A DNA stretch of 32,936 bases from Victivallales bacterium. Lineage in GTDB: Bacteria; Verrucomicrobiota; Lentisphaeria; Oligosphaerales; Lenti-02. A program made the position numbers and the translations under genes. Under the pieces are notes generated by a model, which did not search any database, was not told where the DNA came from, and saw only the letters and a program-made list of their open reading frames with translations. Positions 8,421 through 16,371 of this stretch are shown piece after piece; positions within the stretch are counted from its first letter, which is position 1; the number at the start of each line of letters is the position of its first letter. The stretch lies in contig QKCY01000447.1 in the NCBI GenBank assembly GCA_003245525.1, positions 1 through 32,936 of the forward strand, in the 5' to 3' direction.

Positions 8421-9683
8421 ATGCCCGACGCCACCACTGTTCCCACCATGAACCGGGGCGGTTCCGCCCTGCTGGCCGTGCAACACGTCTTTGCCATGTT
8501 CGGGGCCACCGTGCTGGTGCCGATTCTGACCGGACTGAACCCGAGCGTGGCCCTGATCTCGGCTGGCTTGGGCACGCTGGTCTTCCATTTCGTGACCGGA
8601 AAGCAGGTGCCGGTCTTCCTGGGGTCGAGCTTTGCCTTCATCGGCGTGATCATCGCCGTGGGCAAGGGCGATCCGGCGAACTTCGGCTACGTGGGCGGTG
8701 GGATTCTGGTGGCCGGCTTGTTGTACTGCGTGTTTGCCGGGATCGTCCGGCTGGTCGGGCCAGGCATCGTGAAGAAGCTCTTTCCACCCGTGGTCACCGG
8801 TCCGGTCATCATGGTGATCGGGCTCCACCTGGCCCCGGTGGCGGTGGGCATGGCCGCCCAGAACTGGTGGCTGGCCCTGGTCCCGATCCTCACGATCATC
8901 GGGGTTTCCTGTTTCATGCAGGGGTTCTTCCGGCTGGTGCCGATCATCATCGGCATCGCGGCGGGATACCTGGTGGCGGTCAGTTGCGGCCTGGTTGACT
9001 TCTCGGCGGTGCAGACCGTGCTCGACCAACACCGGTTCTTCGTCTCGCCCAAGGACTTCACCTTGCCGAGATTCGGCTGGTCGGCGATTGCGGTCATCGC
9101 GCCCATCGCCATCGTCACCTTCATGGAGCACATCGGGGATGTGACCACGAACGGGGCCGTGGTGGGACGCGACTTCCTGACGAGTCCCGGCCTCCACCGG
9201 ACCCTGCTCGGGGACGGGCTGGCGACCATGCTGGCCGGCTGCATCGGCGCCCCCGCCAACACCACCTACAGCGAGAACACGGGGGTGTTGGCGGTGACCC
9301 GCAACTACAATCCCGCGATTCTGCGGCTGGCCGCCGTCTTCGCGATTCTACTCGGCCTGGTCAAGCCCGTGGGCGCCATCCTGCAGACGGTGCCGACGCC
9401 GGTCATGGGCGGAGTGAGCTTCATCCTCTTCGGTATGATCGCCTCCATCGGCATGCGCACCATCAGCGAGGCGAAGGTCGATTTCAGCCACAGCCGCAAC
9501 CTGATCATCGTGACGCTGATCCTGGTTACCGGTCTGGCCCGCCCGGTTCCCGATCTCTCCCCCGGCATCGCTGTGACCGTCGGCAAGCTACAGTTGGCGG
9601 GCATCAGCCTGGCAGCCCTGGTGGGACTGGTCGCCAATCTGGTGCTGCACCTGCTGCTGCCCGACAACCCCGACAGCGATTGA
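8421..9683 (+). CDS. uraA: Uracil permease / nucleobase:cation symporter-2 family
   Basis: LAVQHVFAMFGATVLVPILTGLNPSVALISAGLGTLVFHFVT, EHIGDVTTNGAVVG, TTYSENTGVLAVTRNYNP; directly downstream of upp; start corrected to 8421. Confidence 0.93.
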   Translation: MPDATTVPTMNRGGSALLAVQHVFAMFGATVLVPILTGLNPSVALISAGLGTLVFHFVTGKQVPVFLGSSFAFIGVIIAVGKGDPANFGYVGGGILVAGLLYCVFAGIVRLVGPGIVKKLFPPVVTGPVIMVIGLHLAPVAVGMAAQNWWLALVPILTIIGVSCFMQGFFRLVPIIIGIAAGYLVAVSCGLVDFSAVQTVLDQHRFFVSPKDFTLPRFGWSAIAVIAPIAIVTFMEHIGDVTTNGAVVGRDFLTSPGLHRTLLGDGLATMLAGCIGAPANTTYSENTGVLAVTRNYNPAILRLAAVFAILLGLVKPVGAILQTVPTPVMGGVSFILFGMIASIGMRTISEAKVDFSHSRNLIIVTLILVTGLARPVPDLSPGIAVTVGKLQLAGISLAALVGLVANLVLHLLLPDNPDSD

Positions 9684-9686
9684 CCG

Positions 9687-10259
9687 CTAGACGTGCGTGG
9701 CAGCCTGCCACGCATTCCGGGTCAGCACATAGTGCCGCATGTTCATCTCGGTGCCCGAGCGGTCGTTCCATTCGGGCTCCTCGCTTTCCAGTTGGAACCC
9801 GTTGGCCTCGGCGGCCTGGATGGCGCAGTCGTTCTCCTCCCAGATGCCGGTCTCGATCCGGTCCGCGCCGAGTTCCTCGAAGATGTAGGGGAAGAGCAGG
9901 GCGCGCGCCTCGCGGCAATGGTTCTTGCGCCAGTAGGGCCGGGCGATGCGGTTGCCTTCCCCGGCCACCCGGCAGCCGTCCCGGTCCTCCAGGCAGAGGA
10001 AGAAGCGCCCGATGACCCGGTCGCTGGGGTTGTCCACCACCATCCAGGTCGAGAGCAGAGGGAGCGAGACGATCCGCTCCAACTCCTCCTGCGCCTCCTC
10101 GACCGAAGCGGGAGAGAGGGCGCCGCTCGAGGTGTGCATCTCCGGGTCGAGTCCCATCGTGAAATACTCGCGGGCGTCGGCTACCGGGTCCGGGGGGCGC
10201 AAGGTGACCACGTTCGACCGGAGAACCGGCACTGGCCGTGGCATGGGCATGCGGGACAT
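9687..10259 (-). CDS. GNAT family N-acetyltransferase
   Basis: NVVTLRPPDPVADAREYFTMGLDPEMH...WMVVDNPSDRVIGRFFL...EARALLFPYIFEELGADRIETGIWEENDCAIQAAEANGFQLE; start corrected to 10259. Confidence 0.85.
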   Translation of the reverse strand: MSRMPMPRPVPVLRSNVVTLRPPDPVADAREYFTMGLDPEMHTSSGALSPASVEEAQEELERIVSLPLLSTWMVVDNPSDRVIGRFFLCLEDRDGCRVAGEGNRIARPYWRKNHCREARALLFPYIFEELGADRIETGIWEENDCAIQAAEANGFQLESEEPEWNDRSGTEMNMRHYVLTRNAWQAATHV

Positions 10260-10639
10260 GGCACTCTTCCTTGGACTGGCGGGGAGGGGGGGGATCGGTC
10301 CGCATTGCCGCACCGGGAAACGGGATGCACGGCAAAGCCGTCCCGTCTCCCCTCTCCAGGAGAGTCCGGAACCGACCATGGACGCCGTTTCCATTCCAGT
10401 TCCTGGGGGAGTTGGACTGGCAACGGCTACTACTCTCAGATCACTGCAGAATCGACAGAATAGCCTCATTATCCAGGTGTTGCGCCGCCATGACAAGGGA
10501 AATCATGGCTTGTTCACGGATTTCGTCAGCGGGACCCTCCGGGAGGTCGCAAAGGCCTGCGGTTGCCTTTTGTCCGGTGGCTGATTACGGTTGCTCCCCT
10601 GCGTTCCTCGTCATCCTGTCGTCTGCCGGAGTCGCTGCC

Positions 10640-13498
10640 ATGCAACGTTCTTGTGTCGTCGCCCTGATTCTGCTTGCCTTCTTGGCTGGAGCCGAACCCT
10701 ACACCGGACTGGTCAGCACGGCTGGCGCGGTCTTTTTCGAGGCGGGCGGACAGCAGGCATTTGAGTTGCATCCGGCGCTGTTTGGGGCGGGTTGGCGGGG
10801 GAGCCGGGCGCTGCCGCGGAAGCTCGGCGAGGATACCGGCGATGTCTGCCGCGGGGTGATCCGGCATCCGGATGGCGGCTCGGTGGAGTCCGAACTGCGT
10901 GCGCAGCAGGTCGGCGACGCGCTGGATCTGCACTATGTGCTGACCACCAAGGACGAACTCAAACTGAACAGCCTGCATGTCTCCTTCAGCTTCCCCGAAG
11001 CGTTCCTCGCCGGGGCCAGCTACACGGTGGGGGGAGAGACAACGGCGTTTCCTGCCCAGTACGGCGAGACCCATCTGTGGCGGGGCGAAACGGTGTCGGA
11101 CGTGCGTTTCTCCTGGCCCGACGGGGCCTGGCTGCAGGTGGCGTTCGCCAATCCTGCACCGGTTCTGATCCAGGACGATCGCCGCTGGGGACCCTCCTTC
11201 GAGCTGCGCATTGGACCGCAGATGGACGACGCCAAGGCGGTCCCTGCCGGGCACGCTCTCGACGTGGACCTGAAAGTCAGTTCCAGCGCCGGCATCAAAC
11301 TCGACATCGACCGGCCGGTGACCATCGAGGCGGGCGACGACTGGGTGCCGCTTACCGTCGAACTGGACATCGAGCCCGGTTCCGCCCTGGACTTCTCCAG
11401 CCTGTTTCCCCGCGATCTTCCGGCAGGTCGGCATGGCTGGCTCCAGGTCCGCCCCGACGGCCAGTTCGTCTTTGCCGATGCGCCGGACCAGGCCCGGCGG
11501 TTCTACGGCGTCAACTTCTGCGGCACCGCCAACTATCTGGCCCACGAGGAGGCGGACCGGGTGGCCGAACGGCTCCAGCGGTTGGGCTACAACGCCCTGC
11601 GCTTCCACCACCACGAGCGCCCGCTGGAGGACCGCAGCCAGGGCCGTTCCACCGATCTGAATCCCGAGCGCCTTGATCAGTTCGACTACCTCTTCAATGC
11701 CCTCAAGCAGCGGGGGATCTACCTGACCACCGACTGCTATGTTTCCCGGGCCGTGGCGGCGAACGAGATCTGGCCCGACGCCAAGGGCGATGTGGAGATG
11801 GACGAGTTCAAGATGCTGGTGCCGGTGAACGAGCGGGCCTACGAGAACTGGGCCACCTTCATGCGGAACCTGCTGACCCATGTCAACCCCTACACCGGGC
11901 TCCGCTATGCCGACGATCCGGCTCTGGCCTGGCTGGCCCTGATCAACGAGGGCACCTTCACCCGCCTCATCGGCCGAGTGAGCGACCGGGTCCGCCCGGA
12001 CTGGGAACGGGCCTGGGGAGCTTGGCTTAAGCAGCGCTACGGCACCGCCGAGGCGGTAGCCAAGGCCTGGAACACCGAGTTTGCGGGCGACCTCTCCGTC
12101 CCGCAGGCCGAGCTGGCGAAATCCTTCACGAAGGACGATCCGCAGAGCCGCGATTTCGCCGTCTTCCTGGCCGAGAGCGATCGGGACATGTTCCGGCGTA
12201 TGAAGCACTTCCTGCGCGACGAGATCGGCACGAAGGCTCTGCTGACCAATATGAACTGCGGTACCAACACCCCGCAGAACCAGCTCGCCCGCGCCGAGTT
12301 CGACTATGTGGACGACCATTTCTACGTGGACCATCCCCAGTTCCTCGACCAGCGGTGGCGGCTGCCTTCCCGGTGCGGCAACACCAGTCCGGCCTTGGTT
12401 GGTGCGCCGGGCGGTCGCCATACGGCCTTCACCCGCATCTATGGCAAGCCCTTCACGATCAGTGAGTTCAACTACTCGGGACCGGGCCGCTACCGGGGCG
12501 TGGGTGGGATTCTGACCGGGTGCATGGGGGCCTTGCAGGACTGGTCGGTCATCTGGCGTTTCGCCTATAGCCATAGCTCCGCCAGTATGCTTTCCCCCCG
12601 CACGGCTGGCTATTTCGATATGGCGTCCGACCCCCTGAACCAGGCGGCGGAACGGGCGAGCCTCTGCCTCTTCCTGCGGGGGGATATGGCCCCGGCCCCG
12701 CGTGCCGTGGCCATGACCTTCGATCCGGTCGCCATCACCGCCGGGCAGGACACCCAAGGGGCCGTGGCCCCCGGCTGGAGCGCGTTGGTATCCGTGGTGC
12801 GCGTGGGCACCTTCCTGGGGGATCGTGCCGCCAAGGTACCTGCCGACATCGCGTTGCCCGACACGTCCTCCGCTCCCGCCCAGGCGGCAGCGGTGATTGC
12901 CGAGCCCTATCGCAAAGAGGCCGGGACGGAGATCCTGGCCCAACTGCGGGAACGGGGTTGGTTGCCCGCCGACAATGCGACCGACTTGGAGGCCAAACGG
13001 GGCCAGAGCGCGAACAACCAGTTCCTGATGGACGGCGAGAAGAATGTGATGGTACTCGATACGCCGTGCACCGCCGGTGGCTATGCGCCTGCCGGGCAGA
13101 CCGTGCGGACGGCGGCGGCGGATTTTGCCATCGACGGGGCCGGGGAGGGGGCCACGATCTGGATCTCCAGCCTGGACGGCAAGCCGATCCAGACCAGCCA
13201 GCGGCTGCTGCTCACCCATTTGACCGACCTCCAGAACACCTCGGTCCACTATGCCGAACGAGCCCGCCAGATTCTGCTGTCCTGGGGAAAACTGCCGCAC
13301 TTGGTGCGGGTGGGGGCGGCCACGGTGACGCTCCACCGGGCCGATGGGCCCTTGCCCAAGGTCTATGCCTTGGCCACGAACGGCCGCCGGACCGGCGAGG
13401 TCCCGGTCAGCCGGGGAGCGGGCGGGGCACTGGTGCTGGACATCTCTACCAAGGGGCCGGATGGGGCCCGGATGCTCTACGAACTGGACTTCCGGTAG
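10640..13498 (+). CDS. Secreted glycoside hydrolase-like protein (TIM barrel, clan GH-A-like)
   Basis: Signal peptide MQRSCVVALILLAFLAGA; RFYGVNFCGTANYLAHEEADRVAERLQRLGYNALRFHHHE; candidate acid/base LALINEGTF and nucleophile FTISEFNYSGP. Confidence 0.75.
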   Translation: MQRSCVVALILLAFLAGAEPYTGLVSTAGAVFFEAGGQQAFELHPALFGAGWRGSRALPRKLGEDTGDVCRGVIRHPDGGSVESELRAQQVGDALDLHYVLTTKDELKLNSLHVSFSFPEAFLAGASYTVGGETTAFPAQYGETHLWRGETVSDVRFSWPDGAWLQVAFANPAPVLIQDDRRWGPSFELRIGPQMDDAKAVPAGHALDVDLKVSSSAGIKLDIDRPVTIEAGDDWVPLTVELDIEPGSALDFSSLFPRDLPAGRHGWLQVRPDGQFVFADAPDQARRFYGVNFCGTANYLAHEEADRVAERLQRLGYNALRFHHHERPLEDRSQGRSTDLNPERLDQFDYLFNALKQRGIYLTTDCYVSRAVAANEIWPDAKGDVEMDEFKMLVPVNERAYENWATFMRNLLTHVNPYTGLRYADDPALAWLALINEGTFTRLIGRVSDRVRPDWERAWGAWLKQRYGTAEAVAKAWNTEFAGDLSVPQAELAKSFTKDDPQSRDFAVFLAESDRDMFRRMKHFLRDEIGTKALLTNMNCGTNTPQNQLARAEFDYVDDHFYVDHPQFLDQRWRLPSRCGNTSPALVGAPGGRHTAFTRIYGKPFTISEFNYSGPGRYRGVGGILTGCMGALQDWSVIWRFAYSHSSASMLSPRTAGYFDMASDPLNQAAERASLCLFLRGDMAPAPRAVAMTFDPVAITAGQDTQGAVAPGWSALVSVVRVGTFLGDRAAKVPADIALPDTSSAPAQAAAVIAEPYRKEAGTEILAQLRERGWLPADNATDLEAKRGQSANNQFLMDGEKNVMVLDTPCTAGGYAPAGQTVRTAAADFAIDGAGEGATIWISSLDGKPIQTSQRLLLTHLTDLQNTSVHYAERARQILLSWGKLPHLVRVGAATVTLHRADGPLPKVYALATNGRRTGEVPVSRGAGGALVLDISTKGPDGARMLYELDFR

Positions 13499-13509
13499 TG
13501 AACAGGAGA

Positions 13510-13535
13510 CCTGCGGGGACGGGTGCCCCCGCAGG
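13510..13535. terminator. Hairpin between convergent genes, possible bidirectional terminator
   Basis: CCTGCGGGG-acgggtgc-CCCCGCAGG 9-bp perfect stem between stops at 13498 and 13547; no clear T tract. Confidence 0.45.
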
Positions 13536-13546
13536 CCTCGGACCGT

Positions 13547-14731
13547 CTAGAACTCGATGGCGAGCTGGGCGGTCAGGGTATCCTCCTCGGTGTCGTTGCC
13601 GTCGTCATAGGTACCATGGAGGTACTCCAGCGACAGGATGGCGGCACCGTAATCGCCCTCATGGAGCAGGTAGGAGGCGGCGACGCCGTAGCGGGTGTCG
13701 GGGAGCCAGTCGTTCAGGTCCTCGCCGCGCTCGTACTTGAGGGCCACGCCCAGCTTTTCGGTGGCGGCGAAGGAAGCCTCGAAGTTCCAGGCGCTGGGCC
13801 GGGCGGAAGCGGCGGCGACTTCGCCAGCGGCGAAGTCGTCGAGCGCGCCCACGTATTCGGCCAGGAAGCCGAAGCGCCCCATGGTCAGGCAGGCGAAGGC
13901 GTTGATGCCATCCACCTTGTCCGCCACGAGAACATCCCCCGTGAGCTCGTCGATGCGGTCGGTGATCCCGTCCGAGTCGGCCAGGTTGGTGGTGTAGGCC
14001 ACGCCCAGTTCGAGAATGACATCATCGCTGAAGGAATGGGCGTAGGAGAGGGCGAGGACCAAGTCGTCGAGCTGGCTCTCGTCATCATCCTCGATGTCGC
14101 CGTTGAACACGGTCAGGCTGAGGTCCAGGTTGCCGAATACCGCGCCTAGCTGGGCGGCGCTTTCGCGGGTCTCGCTGAGCTCAAGCACGAGCGGATCGGT
14201 GATGAAGCTGGATCCGAAGGCACCGAAGGGCACATACATCTTGCCCACTTCGAGGTAGAGCGGGAAGGCGTCGGGGTTGCCGAGCCGGAGGATGCCCACA
14301 TCCACGGTGACGTCCTCGGTATCGTCCTCCTCGTAGAGCAGCACGACTTCGCCTGCAATCCAGTCGTTCAGCCGGGCCTCCAGTCCGATCTCGACGACGG
14401 CTAGGGTGAGATCCGATCCCTTCGCCTCGGCGGCGGGATCGTCGGAGGAGGTCCTGGCGTAGCCTGCCTCGACTTCCACCACCCCGTGAATCGTGAGGTG
14501 GTCTGACCAAGGCTGGGCGGGGATGACGGGCCGGGCTGTCTGCGTTGCCAACTGGGCGGCCTGGACGGCAATGGTCTGCTGCTGGGTCTGGACGAGCCGT
14601 TCGAACTCGGCCATGCGGGCCTTGAGGGCCTCGAATTCGGCCCGGGAAACGGTGCTTTCCTGGGCAGTGGCCAAGCCAACCAGGGATAGCAGGCCCGCAA
14701 GGGCGATACGCGGCAGGACGGGGGTTCTCAT
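13547..14731 (-). CDS. LbtU-family siderophore porin-like outer-membrane beta-barrel protein
   Basis: Signal peptide MRTPVLPRIALAGLLSLVGLATA; coiled-coil FEALKARMAEFERLVQTQQQTI; barrel-like GVVEVEAGYART..., ILRLGNPDAFPLYLEVGKMYVPFGAFGSSFITDPLVLELSETRESAAQLGA; terminal aromatic residue F. Confidence 0.75.
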   Translation of the reverse strand: MRTPVLPRIALAGLLSLVGLATAQESTVSRAEFEALKARMAEFERLVQTQQQTIAVQAAQLATQTARPVIPAQPWSDHLTIHGVVEVEAGYARTSSDDPAAEAKGSDLTLAVVEIGLEARLNDWIAGEVVLLYEEDDTEDVTVDVGILRLGNPDAFPLYLEVGKMYVPFGAFGSSFITDPLVLELSETRESAAQLGAVFGNLDLSLTVFNGDIEDDDESQLDDLVLALSYAHSFSDDVILELGVAYTTNLADSDGITDRIDELTGDVLVADKVDGINAFACLTMGRFGFLAEYVGALDDFAAGEVAAASARPSAWNFEASFAATEKLGVALKYERGEDLNDWLPDTRYGVAASYLLHEGDYGAAILSLEYLHGTYDDGNDTEEDTLTAQLAIEF

Positions 14732-14764
14732 CGGTGGACTCTCGATTTGGTCTGGAAAACAAAC

Positions 14765-14809
14765 GAGGGCGCAAGGCAACCCGAGGAATCGGGCAGTCCT
14801 TGCGCCCTC
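14765..14809 (-). terminator. Strong intrinsic-terminator-like hairpin between the small protein gene and the porin
   Basis: GAGGGCGCAAGG...CCTTGCGCCCTC 12-bp perfect stem with inner stem CCCGA-ttcc-TCGGG; minus-strand 3' flank GTTTGTTTTCC. Confidence 0.7.
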
Positions 14810-14860
14810 ACTTTCCGGCTCGATTGGCCGGACCGTAGGACGGATAGCGCAGGCGATGGC

Positions 14861-15133
14861 CTATTCGGTGGTGGCGAGTAGGTCGATCAGCCGCTTGCGC
14901 AGGGTTTCGAGTTGTTTCGACTTGAAGGAGCGCCGGGTGTCGTCGAGCACGGCGATCACCTCGGCCAAAGTCTGGCGCAGAAGACGCTGATGGGGACAGC
15001 GCACGGTGGGGCACGTAGCGAGGTCGACATGGGCGTGGGCTCCTTGGCTGACGTGGTGTAGAAGCTCTTGGTGAGCCTTGAGGCGCAGCGCCAGTTCTTC
15101 GGCGCTGCCCGCCAAGGCATCATGGATGGTCAT
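14861..15133 (-). CDS. Small uncharacterised protein with a CPTVRCPH motif (90 aa)
   Basis: MTIHDALAGSAEELALRLKAHQELLHHVSQGAHAHVDLATCPTVRCPHQRLLRQTLAEVIAVLDDTRRSFKSKQLETLRKRLIDLLATTE; lies directly behind the putative promoter/operator. Confidence 0.7.
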   Translation of the reverse strand: MTIHDALAGSAEELALRLKAHQELLHHVSQGAHAHVDLATCPTVRCPHQRLLRQTLAEVIAVLDDTRRSFKSKQLETLRKRLIDLLATTE

Positions 15134-15181
15134 GCCTGCACTCTCCCGAGGGGTGGCTGTGGAGGCGGTCAAACCGCATAG

Positions 15182-15218
15182 TATGTTACATTATAACATA
15201 ACAAGGAAAAGGGTGCAA
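15182..15218 (-). promoter_or_regulatory. Putative promoter with a palindromic operator overlapping the -10
   Basis: TATGTTA-cattA-TAACATA perfect 7-bp arms (15182-15200); minus-strand TTGCAC (15213-15218)-N17-TATAAT (15190-15195). Confidence 0.65.
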
Positions 15219-15286
15219 CCAGTATGGGCCAACAAGCTGGGCGGTATCGCGGCAGGCAACCCGTCCCGCCGCGCGAAGGAGGGAGG

Positions 15287-15817
15287 TCACTCCTGGTCGG
15301 CTGGCGAGGCGGGGGAATGGTGGAGATCGTCGAGCGCCAGTTCCATGCAGCGTTCGCACTTCTCGGGTTCTTCCGCAGGTTCGCAGAAGTACTCGTAGCT
15401 GCGGATCCATTTTGCCCCCCCGCGCGGGCAGCGTTGCACGAAATCCATGAAACTGGCCAGATGGTCCAGCACTTCCTTGTCCACGGCGTGCTCCAGCCGG
15501 CAGGCATTGCTCTCGGCCAACTCGTCCCGGAGCAAGAGCACATCGGTCAAGAACCGTTTCAGCACATCGTGCCGGTGCTGGATGCGCTTGGCGATGGTCT
15601 GCCCCTGCTCGGTCAGAGTCGGCTGGGCATAGGGCTGGTAGTGGACCAGGCCCTTCTCCGCCAGCGATCGCAAGGCCAGCGTCACGCTCGGCTTGCGCAC
15701 CGAGAGCCGTTCGGCGATATCCGTCACCCGCGCCTCGCCCGCCGAACGGATCAGCGACGCGATCGTCTCGAGATAGTCTTCCATCTCGCGGCTAAGAGTG
15801 AGGGTGGCAGCGGTCAT
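15287..15817 (-). CDS. DtxR/MntR-family metal-dependent transcriptional regulator
   Basis: LSREMEDYLETIASLIRSAGEARVTDIAERLSVRKPSVTLALRSLAEKGLVHYQPYAQPTLTEQGQTIAKRIQHRHDVLKRFLTDVLLLRDELAESNACRLEHAVDKEVLDHLASFMDFV; Cys-rich tail CPRGG...FCEPAEEPEKCERC. Confidence 0.92.
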   Translation of the reverse strand: MTAATLTLSREMEDYLETIASLIRSAGEARVTDIAERLSVRKPSVTLALRSLAEKGLVHYQPYAQPTLTEQGQTIAKRIQHRHDVLKRFLTDVLLLRDELAESNACRLEHAVDKEVLDHLASFMDFVQRCPRGGAKWIRSYEYFCEPAEEPEKCERCMELALDDLHHSPASPADQE

Positions 15818-15837
15818 TTTCGGCTCCGGAACAGGGC

Positions 15838-15857
15838 GTGTTTTGTTTGCCTAACAT
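15838..15857 (-). promoter_or_regulatory. Putative DtxR-type box upstream of the regulator gene
   Basis: GTGTTTTGTTTGCCTAACAT (plus strand); 19/20 identical to 17361-17380; minus-strand core TGTTAGGCAAACA is imperfectly palindromic and contains TTAGG. Confidence 0.55.
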
Positions 15858-16165
15858 GGCGGCGCAAAAACGGATGTCAAACCAGTTCCGGCGCATTTGG
15901 GTCCAGTGCTAGAGGAGAGTCCCCCGTCCTTTGGGCGGGGCCCAAGGGTTGGGCTAGGCCAATCCCGAATGGATCGTGTGTCCGGCCGCACTTTGCCCGG
16001 TCGGTCTGCTGTCTTCCAGAAGCTCCATCTGCATGCCGATGGAAAAGTGGGAGCCGCCTCCGTGCGGCGATGGAGCGGGTTGCATCCGGTTCTACCCGCC
16101 GCTTGACCAGAGCGGATCGCGGCTCCCGCCCTTGTCTGGGAACACGGCAAACCACGGGAAAGCCT

Positions 16166-16339
16166 GCCCTCCTATGGCATTCAACGGAATTACTGCACAT
16201 CAAGGAAAGCTTCCCCGTTCGTAGTCCAGGCTTTAGCCTGTGCGTTTCCCTGCCCGATCCAAGGGACAGCAGGCTGAAGCCTGGGCTACGAACAGATCGC
16301 TCACATGCCAGGTTATTCCGTTGAATGCCATTGGAGGGC
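16166..16339. repeat. MITE-like element: 28-nt terminal inverted repeats (26/28) around a second inverted repeat
   Basis: GCCCTCCtATGGCATTCAACGGAATtAC (16166-16193) and its inverted copy at 16312-16339; inner pair GTTCGTAGTCCAGGCTTTAGCCTG (16217-16240) and inverted copy 16270-16293 (22/24). Confidence 0.75.
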
Positions 16340-16371
16340 GAACCCATGCCCCCTCTTCTGGGCGGGATTCC

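Noticed and set aside
10526-13336. 936-aa minus-strand ORF opposite the secreted hydrolase
   Set aside because: GC-driven shadow ORF; the plus-strand frame has signal peptide and catalytic-type motifs.
15877-16347. 156-aa and overlapping small ORFs in the 15.9-16.35 kb gap
   Set aside because: They translate inverted repeats (e.g. RSPGFSLL...RLKPGLRTG) and have no family resemblance; repeat-derived.
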